The notes beneath the pieces are model-generated. The model saw only the letters and a list, made by a program, of their open reading frames with translations. It was not told the origin of the DNA and did no database searches. A program made the translations under genes and the position numbers. This document shows, in pieces, positions 51,708 to 60,090 of a stretch of 64,000 nt of DNA (its first letter is position 1; each line of letters starts with the position of its first letter). The DNA comes from JAVVUJ01 sp964461765 (GTDB taxonomy: Bacteria > Bacillota > Clostridia > Peptostreptococcales > Anaerovoracaceae). The stretch is from assembly GCA_964461765.1 (NCBI GenBank), contig CAYWVS010000001.1, positions 44,050 through 108,049 on the forward strand, read 5' to 3'.

Positions 51708-52838
51708 TCAGATATATACCTTTGGAAGCCTCTGCCCGAATGCACAGAGAATTTCATAACTAATAGTTCCTGTTTTTTCTGCGATTTCTTCAGCAGTTAT
51801 GGACAATTTACCGTCACTACCCATGAGAATGACCTCATCTCCCTCCTTTACATAAGGAACCTCTGTAACATCTATCATGCATTGATCCATGCAAATGTTT
51901 CCTACCACGGGAGCGTAACAGCCCTTTACAATTACTCGCCCCTGTCCATTAAGAGGGCGAGGATAACCATCGGCATAACCCAAGGTCAAGGTTCCGATTA
52001 AGCTTTGCCGTTCTGTGGTAAAGCGGCGACCATAGCTGATAGAGGAGCCGGTTGAAACACTCTTGAGCTGCACTATATTAGCTTTTACGCTCATAACAGG
52101 TTTAATGGAAAGGAACTCTGGATTCACCTCCCCGGATGGATAGCAGCCGTAGAGAATGATTCCCGGCCTGACGGCATGATAGTGTGAATGGGGCAGTTCC
52201 ATTATAGCTGCACTGTTGGCAAAGGTTCTAACGGCAATTTCAACTCCGCTCTTCTCTAGGCACTCGCAGAAATTTATATATTTATCTATCTGAAGATTGG
52301 CATAGGTTTTATCTTTCTCGTCCGATGTGGCAAAATGAGAAAAAATGCCTTTTAACTTATAATTCGATAATTGATTTATTTTTTGAATTTCTAATACGCT
52401 GTCATCATTGGGCAGTAAGCCAATTCGCCCCATTCCAGTATCTACGGCAACAAAGCCATGCAGTATTTTTCCTTTGGCTTTTGCAAGGTCTGAAAGGGCA
52501 GAGGCGTTTTCAAGGGAAGCCGTTACCGGAGTTAAGTCATAATCTAAAAGAATGTGACCGTACATGGTTGGAACTAGACCTAAATGTACAATTGGGCAGG
52601 AAAACCCGGCCTCACGAAGGGAGATAGCTTCCCTTAATGTTGCAACTGCAAGAGTAGTTACGCCGTTGGCTAAAAGAATCTTACCCACCTCTACTGCTCC
52701 GTGTCCATAGCCGTCAGCTTTTACCACACCGATACATTCTTTTCCCGGGCCGATTTTTCCCAGTATATTTTTAATGTTATATTCTAAATTTTTCAAACTA
52801 ACTTCTACCCATGCAGGTCGCAACGCTTCTCTAAACAT
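51708..52838 (-). CDS. alr: Alanine racemase
   Basis: The 376-residue PLP enzyme shows VKADGYGHGA (PLP Lys), a TIM barrel, and SYGRRFTTER with the second catalytic base Tyr, followed by GTLTLGYADGYPR and a C-terminal beta domain. It makes D-alanine for peptidoglycan. The start has AAGGAG upstream. It precedes the alanine symporter gene on the same strand; a promoter candidate lies at 52877-52905. Confidence 0.97.
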   Translation of the reverse strand: MFREALRPAWVEVSLKNLEYNIKNILGKIGPGKECIGVVKADGYGHGAVEVGKILLANGVTTLAVATLREAISLREAGFSCPIVHLGLVPTMYGHILLDYDLTPVTASLENASALSDLAKAKGKILHGFVAVDTGMGRIGLLPNDDSVLEIQKINQLSNYKLKGIFSHFATSDEKDKTYANLQIDKYINFCECLEKSGVEIAVRTFANSAAIMELPHSHYHAVRPGIILYGCYPSGEVNPEFLSIKPVMSVKANIVQLKSVSTGSSISYGRRFTTERQSLIGTLTLGYADGYPRPLNGQGRVIVKGCYAPVVGNICMDQCMIDVTEVPYVKEGDEVILMGSDGKLSITAEEIAEKTGTISYEILCAFGQRLPKVYI

Positions 52839-53281
52839 AATATACTCCTTAATTTTATATATTTTTACATACCCTTTATATACCTTATTTATGGCAAAAA
52901 TGCAAGTAAATTAGAAATCTTCTCTGAATAAATTCGGTAAAAAAAGGGAAAATATAGAAGCATGGTTTGATGTAATTATAAAAAATAATCATATTACTAT
53001 CTATTAGACAAATAATAAAAAAGAATATATAATAATATGAAATTAAAACAGCTTTAATTTTTACACAAATTTAAAGTTCTTATAATTTTAAAATAATATC
53101 ATAGGATTTATAATAAAAATTTATAAAAAACTTGCATTTTTATGATTGAAAATGTAGAATGTTTAATAGGTAATAATTACTAATTTTTTTTAATATAATC
53201 AATAAGTATTTTTTTAATATAGGAAAAGCTCTGATACTGCTATTTCCATGTTTTTATGAACAAGAGAAAGGATGATAGTTT
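52839..53281. other. 443-base AT-rich gap before the flagellar cluster
   Basis: No gene is seen; in particular there is no flgB. It holds a promoter candidate for alr (minus strand) and, on the plus strand, a weak match TTGCAT-17-TAGAAT at 53132-53160 that could serve flgC. CTCTGATACT near 53228-53237 recalls part of a SigD -10 but has no convincing -35. No c-di-GMP riboswitch core was found. Confidence 0.5.
52877..52905 (-). promoter_or_regulatory. Candidate promoter for alr
   Basis: On the minus strand TTGCAT, 17 bases, TATATA, about 40 bases before the alr ATG. Confidence 0.4.
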
Positions 53282-53719
53282 ATGTCTTTTTTAAGCTCAA
53301 TGAATATTAACGCCTCCGGCTTAACAGCACAAAAAATGCGGTTGGATATAGCATCTGAAAATATCGCTCATATGGATACTACCAGAACGGAAAGGGGGGG
53401 ACCCTACAGAAGAAAAATGGTAATTTTTCAATCCATGGAGGACAATAGCTTCAGAAGTAAGTTTAACCGTGCTATAAACAGAAACGTAACTCCCGGAGTT
53501 AGGGTAGCTGCTGTGGTGGAGGATCAGAGACCCTTTAAGACAATTTATTCTCCCGATCATCCTGATGCCGATGCTCAGGGATATGTTCGATTACCCAATG
53601 TGGATTTAATCAAAGAAACCGTGGACAGTATGGCGGCCACTCGTGCATACGATGCCAATATCACTGCTTTAAATGCTGTAAAGCTCATGGCTTCTAAAGC
53701 TTTAGAAATTGGAAGATAA
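53282..53719 (+). CDS. flgC: Flagellar basal-body rod protein FlgC
   Basis: The 145-residue protein has the conserved N-terminus MNINASGLTAQKMRLDIASENIAH and a C-terminal helix (AATRAYDANITALNAVKLMASKALEIGR) that coils with it, as in all axial flagellar proteins. It forms part of the proximal rod. AAAGGATG precedes the ATG. It is the first flagellar gene here; flgB, which normally precedes it, is missing. Confidence 0.96.
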   Translation: MSFLSSMNINASGLTAQKMRLDIASENIAHMDTTRTERGGPYRRKMVIFQSMEDNSFRSKFNRAINRNVTPGVRVAAVVEDQRPFKTIYSPDHPDADAQGYVRLPNVDLIKETVDSMAATRAYDANITALNAVKLMASKALEIGR

Positions 53720-53777
53720 AATAAAAAATTATTAAATTTTAAAATAATTATTTTTCTTACGAATAGGAGACAAATAT

Positions 53778-54080
53778 ATGTTTATAACACCTATGAAGCC
53801 TATAAATCAATTGAGCGAACTTTCACCGATACAATCTTCAGAAACAATTGGGGAAGCAGCCATGCCCTTTAAAGGTATTTTTCAAGGTGCCTTACAAAAT
53901 GTTATAGAAACTGAACAAAAATCTCAAGAAAATCTGGTTCTATTGGCAACAGGGCAAACAGACGATCTGCATAATCTAACCATAGATAGCACGAAGGCAC
54001 AAATTTCCTTGCAAATGTTAGTTCAATTACGAAATAAAGCGTTAGAAGCATATACAGAAGTGATGAGGGTGAATCTTTAA
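53778..54080 (+). CDS. fliE: Flagellar hook-basal body protein FliE
   Basis: The 100-residue protein shows the family's C-terminal region (DLHNLTIDSTKAQISLQMLVQLRNKALEAYTEVMR). It links the MS ring to the rod. The length is normal. AGGAG lies before the ATG. It is 58 bases after flgC and 45 bases before fliF. Confidence 0.95.
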   Translation: MFITPMKPINQLSELSPIQSSETIGEAAMPFKGIFQGALQNVIETEQKSQENLVLLATGQTDDLHNLTIDSTKAQISLQMLVQLRNKALEAYTEVMRVNL

Positions 54081-54125
54081 TACTAATAAATTTCACCATG
54101 CGAGAAGAGAAGAGGTGGCAATACG

Positions 54126-55715
54126 TTGCGGGAGCGCTTTGAGAAAATTTGGGCACAGTCAAAAGAGCAACTCAATAAATTAAGCAAAAAAACCAAGATT
54201 ATTATCGGAATAGGACTGGTTGTTGTTTTAGTTTTTGCTTTAGTAGTTGCACTAATTTTAAATAATAAAGATTATGTAGTTTTATTTCCCGGTCTAAATG
54301 AACAGGAGACTACTGAAATTTCTGCAAAACTTCAAGAAGCAGCAGTTCCATACAAAATTTCAGATGGTACTATCTACGTATTAGATACCCAAGTGGATCA
54401 GATCAAGGCAAGCTTAGTTTCTCAGGGATATCCCAAAAGCGGCTTGACTTACGATATTTTTACAACTAATGTGGATTTAATGACCACAGATTTTGAGAAG
54501 CAAACCTATAAGCTCTATGATTTACAAGAAAGATTGTCTGCAACTATCAGGCAATTTGACAATGTAAAAGATGCTACTGTGAGCATAGCCTTGGGGGATC
54601 AGAAAAAATATGTTTTAGAGAAGGACAAGATTGAAAGCAGTGCCTCTGTTACCGTCATAACCTATGACAATAATTCTCCTACGCCCGATCAGGTAAAAGG
54701 AATTCAACGATTAGTAGCTTACAGTGTACCCGGCATGAAAATGACAAATGTGGTAGTTTTAGATAGCAACGGAAACGACGTGTCCAATGATGTTCAAAAT
54801 TCCCAAACCGGTTCCATCCAATTGAAACGAAATTTGGAAACGGAGATAGAAAATAGTACCAAGGCTAAAGTAATGAACTTGTTAATGCCTGCCTTTGGTG
54901 AAGATTATGTCAGAGTAACGGTGAATGCCACAGTTGACGTAGATAAAAAAATAAAAGAAATTATCAATTATATCCCCAGTGCAGCGGGCAATACAGGAGT
55001 TCTTTCTTCTGAGACACAAGGGGTTGAGCAGATAACCGGAGCAGCTATGACCGGGGGCGTTCCCGGATCAGAGACAAACGCAGATATCCCTGTTTATCCC
55101 GGAGTAACCTATAACGGAGGGGAATTATACTTTAAGGATGAGAAATCCTTGGATTATTTAGTCAGTCAGGTAAAAGAGCAGGTCCAAAGTGATGCAGGTG
55201 TTTTAACAAACTTAACTGTATCTGTTGCTGTGGATAGCGATCAGTTAAATGCAAGACAGATTACAGATTTAAAGAACCTCATTGCCAATGCTGCGGGAAT
55301 TGATTTGGCACAGGTTGATAATAAAATTGCTATTTTCTCAACGAAATTTTATTCTCCACCTGCTACTACAACAAATAACTTATTAGCAGATTTAGCGGCT
55401 AATCCATTAAAATATATATGGTTCATCGTCGGTGCAGCGGCCCTCTTAATTGTATTCATTGTACTATTAATTCTAATTTTGAAGAAGAAGAAGGCAGAGG
55501 CCATAGAAGAAGAGGCGAAGGCTCTTGAGGAAGGAATCATGAGCATTGACCTGGAAGGAATCAGAGAGTCCAGGGAGGCAGAAGATATTAAAGAAATTAA
55601 ACCTACAAGAGAAACAGAGCTCAAGGCTCAGATTCGAGAGTTTGTAGGCAATAATCCCGAAATCTCTGCACAATTGTTGAAGACATGGTTGCGAGGAGGA
55701 GAAGGTAATGATTGA
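54126..55715 (+). CDS. fliF: Flagellar MS-ring protein FliF
   Basis: The 529-residue protein has two membrane helices (about 25-46 and 422-446) flanking a large outer domain with YVVLFPGL and the ring-building motifs (SATIRQFDNVKDATVSIALG), and a C-terminal cytoplasmic tail that binds FliG. It forms the MS ring and export-gate housing. The start is TTG with AGGTGG 6 bases upstream. It overlaps fliG by 8 bases. Confidence 0.96.
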   Translation: MRERFEKIWAQSKEQLNKLSKKTKIIIGIGLVVVLVFALVVALILNNKDYVVLFPGLNEQETTEISAKLQEAAVPYKISDGTIYVLDTQVDQIKASLVSQGYPKSGLTYDIFTTNVDLMTTDFEKQTYKLYDLQERLSATIRQFDNVKDATVSIALGDQKKYVLEKDKIESSASVTVITYDNNSPTPDQVKGIQRLVAYSVPGMKMTNVVVLDSNGNDVSNDVQNSQTGSIQLKRNLETEIENSTKAKVMNLLMPAFGEDYVRVTVNATVDVDKKIKEIINYIPSAAGNTGVLSSETQGVEQITGAAMTGGVPGSETNADIPVYPGVTYNGGELYFKDEKSLDYLVSQVKEQVQSDAGVLTNLTVSVAVDSDQLNARQITDLKNLIANAAGIDLAQVDNKIAIFSTKFYSPPATTTNNLLADLAANPLKYIWFIVGAAALLIVFIVLLILILKKKKAEAIEEEAKALEEGIMSIDLEGIRESREAEDIKEIKPTRETELKAQIREFVGNNPEISAQLLKTWLRGGEGND

Positions 55716-56718
55716 TTCTACGGAACTTAAAACGGAACAAAAAGCAGCAGCAGTGGTGGTTGCCATTGGAGCTGAGGAAGCGTCCAAGGTATATAAACAT
55801 TTAAGCGACGAAGATTTAGAAATGCTTACCTTTGAGGTTGCTAAGCTTAGGCATGTTACTCCGGAGCAGACGGAGCAGGTGCTAGAAGAATTTTATAGAT
55901 TATGCTTAACTCAAAAGGTTATCACAGAGGGTGGTTTGGAGTATGCAAAGGATGTTTTAGAGAAGGCCTTTGGAATACAGGCGGCCTCCGCTTTGCTAGA
56001 GCGTATCACTAAATCCTTAAAAACCAGAGCCTTTGACTTTATCAGAAAAACAGACAGTAAAAACTTATTGAGCATTATTCAAAATGAAAGAGCTCAGACC
56101 ATCGCTTTGGTATTATCTTACGCCAGAGCAGATCAGGCATCTGCTGTCATTGCTGAATTACCTAAAAATAAACGAATCCGAGTAGTAGAATGTATCGCTA
56201 AGATGGATAGTGCATCTCCTGAGACCATTAAAGCTGTAGAAACCATTTTAGAAAAGAAGTTCTCATCTGTACTGTCTGTCGACTTTGCTCAGATCGGCGG
56301 TGTGGATTACATTGCAGACATCATGAATACCATGGACAGAAGCAACGAAAAGTTTATATTCGACGAACTATCAAAAAAAGATGCAAAATTGGCAGACGAC
56401 ATCAGAAAAAAGATGTTTGTGTTCGAAGATATTACCTTGCTGGACAACAGAGCTATTCAAAAATTCCTACGAGAAGTGGAATCTCAAGACTTGGTCTATG
56501 CGCTTAAGGGTGCCAATGCAGAAGTTTCCGGCATTATCTTCTCCAATATGTCCAGTCGTATGGCAGAATCCGTCAAGTCTGACCTTGAAGTGGTATACAA
56601 TGTAAGAATCAGAGACGTGGAAGAGGCACAACAACGAATCGTAGCCGTCATCAGGCGTCTGGAAGAAGAAGGCGAAATTGTAATTGCGAAGGGTGGTAAG
56701 GATGAAGTTATTGCCTAA
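55708..56718 (+). CDS. fliG: Flagellar motor switch protein FliG
   Basis: The 336-residue protein has the armadillo-like N and middle domains (KAAAVVVAIG, ERAQTIALVLSYA with the EHPQ-equivalent region) and the C-terminal torque domain with conserved charged residues in FEDITLLDNRAIQKFLREV. It sits on the MS ring and interacts with stators. The length is standard. It overlaps both fliF and fliH. Confidence 0.97.
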   Translation: MIDSTELKTEQKAAAVVVAIGAEEASKVYKHLSDEDLEMLTFEVAKLRHVTPEQTEQVLEEFYRLCLTQKVITEGGLEYAKDVLEKAFGIQAASALLERITKSLKTRAFDFIRKTDSKNLLSIIQNERAQTIALVLSYARADQASAVIAELPKNKRIRVVECIAKMDSASPETIKAVETILEKKFSSVLSVDFAQIGGVDYIADIMNTMDRSNEKFIFDELSKKDAKLADDIRKKMFVFEDITLLDNRAIQKFLREVESQDLVYALKGANAEVSGIIFSNMSSRMAESVKSDLEVVYNVRIRDVEEAQQRIVAVIRRLEEEGEIVIAKGGKDEVIA

Positions 56719-57538
56719 CGAATGGGGGGTAGCCAGTAGAGCCGTAAAGGTAGAAAAGTATGAGTTTAACCCCAATCTCCATTTGCTGGAACCTGAGGAA
56801 GATAAGCCCAAAGAGGTTATTGATATGGAAGAAGATCCTGAGCAAATAGAAAAAAAAGCAGTCGAAGAAAAAATAAAAAAAGAAGAAGAAATAATTCGAG
56901 CAGCAAAAAAAGAAGCAGAAATGATTATTGCAGGTGCCAATAAGCTGGTAGAAGAAATTCGTAAGGGGGCCTTAAAGGAAAAGGAAGAGACTTTGCAAGG
57001 GGCTCAAAAACAAGGATATGAGGCTGGTTTTGCAGAGGGTCATAAGGCGGGGCAGATTCAGGCTAAAGAAGAGCACGAAGAAATCTTCAAAGAAGAAAGA
57101 GCGAAGATTTTGGAAGAGATAAAGTTGAATATTGAGGAAATCAGTAATCTCAGAGAACATTTTGTGAGAAAATATTTTAATGAACTCTGTGATTTAGCTA
57201 TGGCTATTGGAGAAAAGGTAATTAAAGTAAGCCTCAAGTCCAGTGGCAAAGTAATAGAACGCATGATTGTTGCCGCCACAGAGAAGATTAGTAATAAACA
57301 ATGGGCTAATGTACACATTTCAGGTTTTGATGAGCAGCTTTTGGTAGAGGGGGATATTAACCTTTTAGAATCCATACAGCACATTTCTTCTAATTTAAAG
57401 CTTAACATCATGGAAAATGAAGAACCGGGAACTTGTATTGTAGAACTCCCCGATCAGATCATAGATGCAAGCGTAGGTGCACAATTGGAGAATATTCGGG
57501 AAATAATGGAAGAAAACAGATTGGATGAGGATATTTAA
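56702..57538 (+). CDS. fliH: Flagellar export ATPase regulator FliH
   Basis: The 278-residue protein has a charged coiled-coil N-terminal half rich in Glu and Lys, a GxxxG-like stretch (GYEAGFAEGHKAGQ) and a C-terminal domain that binds FliI (CDLAMAIGEKVIKVSL). It forms a 2:1 complex with the ATPase and helps deliver export substrates. The chosen start is the ATG at 56702, with GGTAAGG upstream, 17 bases inside fliG; an upstream TTG is in frame. fliI begins directly after its stop. Confidence 0.93.
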   Translation: MKLLPNEWGVASRAVKVEKYEFNPNLHLLEPEEDKPKEVIDMEEDPEQIEKKAVEEKIKKEEEIIRAAKKEAEMIIAGANKLVEEIRKGALKEKEETLQGAQKQGYEAGFAEGHKAGQIQAKEEHEEIFKEERAKILEEIKLNIEEISNLREHFVRKYFNELCDLAMAIGEKVIKVSLKSSGKVIERMIVAATEKISNKQWANVHISGFDEQLLVEGDINLLESIQHISSNLKLNIMENEEPGTCIVELPDQIIDASVGAQLENIREIMEENRLDEDI

Positions 57539-58843
57539 ATGCATTTTAACATGATAAAGGAAATCATCGAAAAATCTGAAACCGTTAAACATATCGGAAA
57601 GATCGAGAATGTAGTTGGAATGACTATTGAAGCTTCCGGTATCAAAGGAAATATTGGCGAAATTACCATGATTTCAGGGCAAGATGGTAAGACCCAGGTT
57701 CCTGCTGAGGTGGTGGGCTTTAAAAAAGACAGAACCGTTCTAATGCCCTATGGAATCGTCAGTGGTATTGGAGCCGGAAACTTTGTAAGAAATACAAATC
57801 ATCGCTTAAAGGTTCCCGTTGGAGACTTTCTTCAGGGACGCATTATTGACGCCATGGGCAATCCCATAGATTCCTTGCCAAGCTTTGAGACACATAAACG
57901 AAGAATTGTAGAAAATGAATATATAAACCCTTTATCAAGACCTCCCATTACTGAAAAACTGGAATTTGGTATAAAAGCCATCGATGGTATGATTACCATC
58001 GGAAAAGGACAGAGAATTGGAATTTTTGCCGGTAGCGGAGTGGGAAAAAGTACCTTGCTTGGTATGTTTGCAAAAAAAACAAAGGCGGATATTAATGTCA
58101 TTGCCCTAGTGGGTGAGAGAGGTAGAGAAGTTCGAGAATTTATTCAAAAAGATTTAGGAGAAGAAGGTTTAAAACGATCCGTGGTGGTGGTAGCTACTTC
58201 TGATCAACCTGCCATGTTGAGAATGAAATGTCCCTTGGTAGCTACAGCCATTGCAGAGCATTTTAAAGATCAAGGTAAGGATGTTCTTTTGATGATGGAC
58301 TCCCTTACTAGATTTGCCATGGCACAGAGAGAAATTGGATTGGCTGTGGGAGAGCCTCCTGTGGCCAGGGGATATACCCCATCTATTTATGCTGAATTAC
58401 CGAAACTTTTGGAAAGGAGCGGTAATTTTTCCAATGGTTCCATTACAGGAATTTACACAGTTTTAGTAGAAGGAGACGATACCAATGAGCCCATTGCCGA
58501 TACGGTGAGAGGAATATTGGATGGACATATCGTATTGTCCAGAAAGCTGGCTCACCAAAACCATTTTCCTGCCATTGATGTAAATTCCAGTATTTCCAGA
58601 TTGATGGATGCTATCGTTTCTAAGGAGCATAAAAGCTTGATGTCCTCCATCAGAGATATTTTAGCCATTTATGAAAGCAATGCAGATTTGATTGCCATCG
58701 GTGCCTATAAGCAAGGTGCGAATCTTAAGCTAGACCATGCTGTTGCTAAGATTGATAAAGTAAATGAATTTTTAAAGCAACAAGTGGATGAAAGCTTTAC
58801 TTATGAGCAAACCCTAGATTTTATGAGAAGTGCCATCTCATAA
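57539..58843 (+). CDS. fliI: Flagellum-specific ATP synthase FliI
   Basis: The 434-residue ATPase has Walker A FAGSGVGKSTLLG, Walker B VLLMMDSLTRFA and the family signatures ALVGERGREV and PPVARGYTPS. It is an F1-beta-like hexamer that energises flagellar export. The length is standard. It directly follows fliH. After it comes a 172-base AT-rich gap without a clear terminator before fliJ. Confidence 0.97.
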   Translation: MHFNMIKEIIEKSETVKHIGKIENVVGMTIEASGIKGNIGEITMISGQDGKTQVPAEVVGFKKDRTVLMPYGIVSGIGAGNFVRNTNHRLKVPVGDFLQGRIIDAMGNPIDSLPSFETHKRRIVENEYINPLSRPPITEKLEFGIKAIDGMITIGKGQRIGIFAGSGVGKSTLLGMFAKKTKADINVIALVGERGREVREFIQKDLGEEGLKRSVVVVATSDQPAMLRMKCPLVATAIAEHFKDQGKDVLLMMDSLTRFAMAQREIGLAVGEPPVARGYTPSIYAELPKLLERSGNFSNGSITGIYTVLVEGDDTNEPIADTVRGILDGHIVLSRKLAHQNHFPAIDVNSSISRLMDAIVSKEHKSLMSSIRDILAIYESNADLIAIGAYKQGANLKLDHAVAKIDKVNEFLKQQVDESFTYEQTLDFMRSAIS

Positions 58844-59015
58844 TGTTTCAGAGCTTAAAAAATAAAATAGTATTAGCTTTAAAATTTTAAAATTGTTTAA
58901 ACAAATAATTAGTTAATTTTAATAAATTATAAGTGAAAATGGATATTCAAAAAAATATAATATAATTTTTTAATTATATATATATTATATTTATAAGGAA
59001 GGAAATATAAAATTC

Positions 59016-59465
59016 ATGAAAAAATTTAAATTTTCCTTGCAGACAGTTCATAAATATAAAAATCAAATATTAGATTCATTAAAAAACGAACATGCTCAGA
59101 TTATTTTAAAAATCGTGGAAGCTGAAGATGAATTAAACGTTTTAGAAAATGAAAGGTTAGATTTAAATAATGAGTTATATGAAAAAAATAAAAAAGGCAG
59201 TACTATTCTTGAAATAACTAATTTTAAACGTTATTTAAAGATTTTAGATAATAAAATCAAAGAACAATGTGATGTGATTGAGAAGCTGAAAGTGGAAGAA
59301 GCAGAAAAACGAGCTGAAGTAATCGAAGCAAGAAAAGAAACAGCTTCTTTAGATTTATTAAAGGAAAAAAAGTTAGAAGAATATAATAAAGCATTAGCAA
59401 AAAATGAAGAGATCTTAATTGATGAATTTGTTTCCAATAAGCTTTTTGCGGAAAAAAATCATTAA
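59016..59465 (+). CDS. fliJ: Flagellar export protein FliJ
   Basis: The 149-residue protein is almost entirely a charged coiled coil starting FKFSLQTVHKYK, a typical FliJ start. FliJ inserts into the FliI ring and links it to the export gate. The sequence is poorly conserved across species, so the call depends on the start motif, length and position after fliI. AAGGAAGG precedes the ATG. Confidence 0.88.
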   Translation: MKKFKFSLQTVHKYKNQILDSLKNEHAQIILKIVEAEDELNVLENERLDLNNELYEKNKKGSTILEITNFKRYLKILDNKIKEQCDVIEKLKVEEAEKRAEVIEARKETASLDLLKEKKLEEYNKALAKNEEILIDEFVSNKLFAEKNH

Positions 59466-59470
59466 AAAAT

Positions 59471-59536
59471 GTCAAATTTTATAAAGTTTGTTGCTACAAA
59501 ATATCGGGTATAAAATTATTGTGCAAGTGATGATAC
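59471..59536 (+). repeat. Direct repeat R1 with SigB-like promoter
   Basis: About 66 bases. The conserved core is AGTTT (59485-59489), 16 bases, GGGTATA (59506-59512), then AAATTATTGTGCAAGTGATG. Same core in R2 and R3. It lies directly after fliJ. Confidence 0.85.
59485..59512 (+). promoter_or_regulatory. SigB-like promoter in R1
   Basis: AGTTT, 16 bases, GGGTATA fits the SigB-type pattern WGWTT-N13-17-GGGTAWA reported for clostridia and shares GTTT and GGGTAT with the Bacillus consensus. The start point would be near 59520. Confidence 0.5.
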
Positions 59537-59690
59537 AGTATGATAATACAATAATTTACCAAATTTTGTTCAATGAACTTTTTTTATTATGTAGGAAATA
59601 TTGCTTGCGATATTTCTTGAATATCAAAAAAGGTTACCGCTTAAAATTGCGGGTAACGCCCGCACTAAGGTGGCCAAGCACCTTTTTTAT
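59520..59690 (+). ncRNA. Possible small RNA from R1 to the terminator
   Basis: From the predicted R1 start point the transcript would run about 170 bases to a terminator. It contains hairpin A (GAAATAT/ATATTTC, 59595-59616), then two mutually exclusive hairpins: B (GTTACCGC 59633-59640 with GCGGGTAAC 59649-59657) and C (TGCGGG 59648-59653 with CCCGCA 59659-59664), then the terminator. An A-run at 59626-59633 (AAAAAAGG) could also pair with CCTTTTTT at the terminator. It does not match any RNA family I can name. It could instead be a leader attenuator for flgE1. Confidence 0.4.
59667..59689 (+). terminator. Terminator after R1
   Basis: AAGGTG (59667-59672) pairs with CACCTT (59679-59684), 6-base loop, followed by TTTTAT. 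The stem is short, but the T run is good. Confidence 0.6.
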
Positions 59691-59724
59691 TTCAATTAAA
59701 AACTATAAAAAATTAAAAAGTTTT

Positions 59725-59790
59725 GGCAAAATCTACAAAGTTTGTTGTTACAAAATGTCGGGTATAAAATTATTGTGCAAGTGATGATAC
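59725..59790 (+). repeat. Direct repeat R2 with SigB-like promoter
   Basis: Same core as R1 and R3, 254 bases after R1. It starts with GGCAAAATCTACAAAG and ends with GTGCAAGTGATGATAC. Downstream similarity to R1 continues more loosely (CAATAATTT ... TTTTGTTCAATAAACTTTTTT). Confidence 0.85.
59739..59766 (+). promoter_or_regulatory. SigB-like promoter in R2
   Basis: AGTTT (59739-59743), 16 bases, GGGTATA (59760-59766). The promoter boxes are unchanged although the spacer has two substitutions relative to R1. Confidence 0.5.
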
Positions 59791-59885
59791 AAAATAACGA
59801 ACAAATTGATTCAATAATTTTCCAATTAATTTTGTTCAATAAACTTTTTTAAAAATATTTCGATTTTAAATTACTAAAAATATCT

Positions 59886-59945
59886 GGCAAAATCTACAAA
59901 GTTTGTTGAAACGAAATATCGGGTATAAAATTATTGTGCAAGTGA
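59886..59945 (+). repeat. Direct repeat R3 with SigB-like promoter
   Basis: Third copy, 161 bases after R2. Sequence GGCAAAATCTACAAAG to GTGCAAGTGAT, with changes mainly in the spacer. It is the copy nearest to flgE1. Confidence 0.85.
59900..59927 (+). promoter_or_regulatory. SigB-like promoter in R3, facing flgE1
   Basis: AGTTT (59900-59904), 16 bases, GGGTATA (59921-59927). The start point near 59935 leaves a 170-base leader to flgE1 that includes the conserved hairpin. Confidence 0.5.
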
Positions 59946-60009
59946 TTGAATAAAATTTCAACAATTATAAAATATTATGCACAAAAATTAAAAAACTTTC
60001 ATTATTTAA

Positions 60010-60090
60010 TAGTGCCGAGATAGTTTAGCTGGACCTTTATGGAAGCTATGTGATTTATCCGATTGATAAACACCTTACCGGCCGATAGAG
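60010..60090 (+). ncRNA. Conserved hairpin leader of flgE1
   Basis: The element shares with the leader of flgE2 (63721-63800) the blocks TAGTGCCG, GGAAGCTATGTG, TTATCCGA and GATAA. It folds as GTG-(A)-TTTATC [CGATT] GATAAA-CAC (60050-60073), enclosed by GCTGG (60028-60032) with CCGGC (60078-60082). The equivalent flgE2 hairpin has CTTATC/GATAAG, a compensating T-A to C-G change. No known riboswitch family matches by eye. Confidence 0.6.

Noticed and set aside
59485..59535. SigD promoter on the minus strand (CCCGATAT in R1 and R3)
   Set aside because: The -10 fits, but no TAAA lies about 15 bases upstream, and R2 changes the box to CCCGACAT while the plus-strand GGGTATA is kept in all three.
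59488..59784. 98-codon plus-strand reading frame in the regulatory block
   Set aside because: It has no ribosome binding site, an atypical composition, and overlaps the repeats and hairpins.
59471..59945. CRISPR-like array
   Set aside because: Only three copies, of 60-66 bases, with unequal spacing (254 and 161 bases) and no cas genes.
60010..60090. c-di-GMP riboswitch before flgE1
   Set aside because: The GEMM class I core and the class II pseudoknot sequence are not seen; the element matches only its own second copy at 63721.
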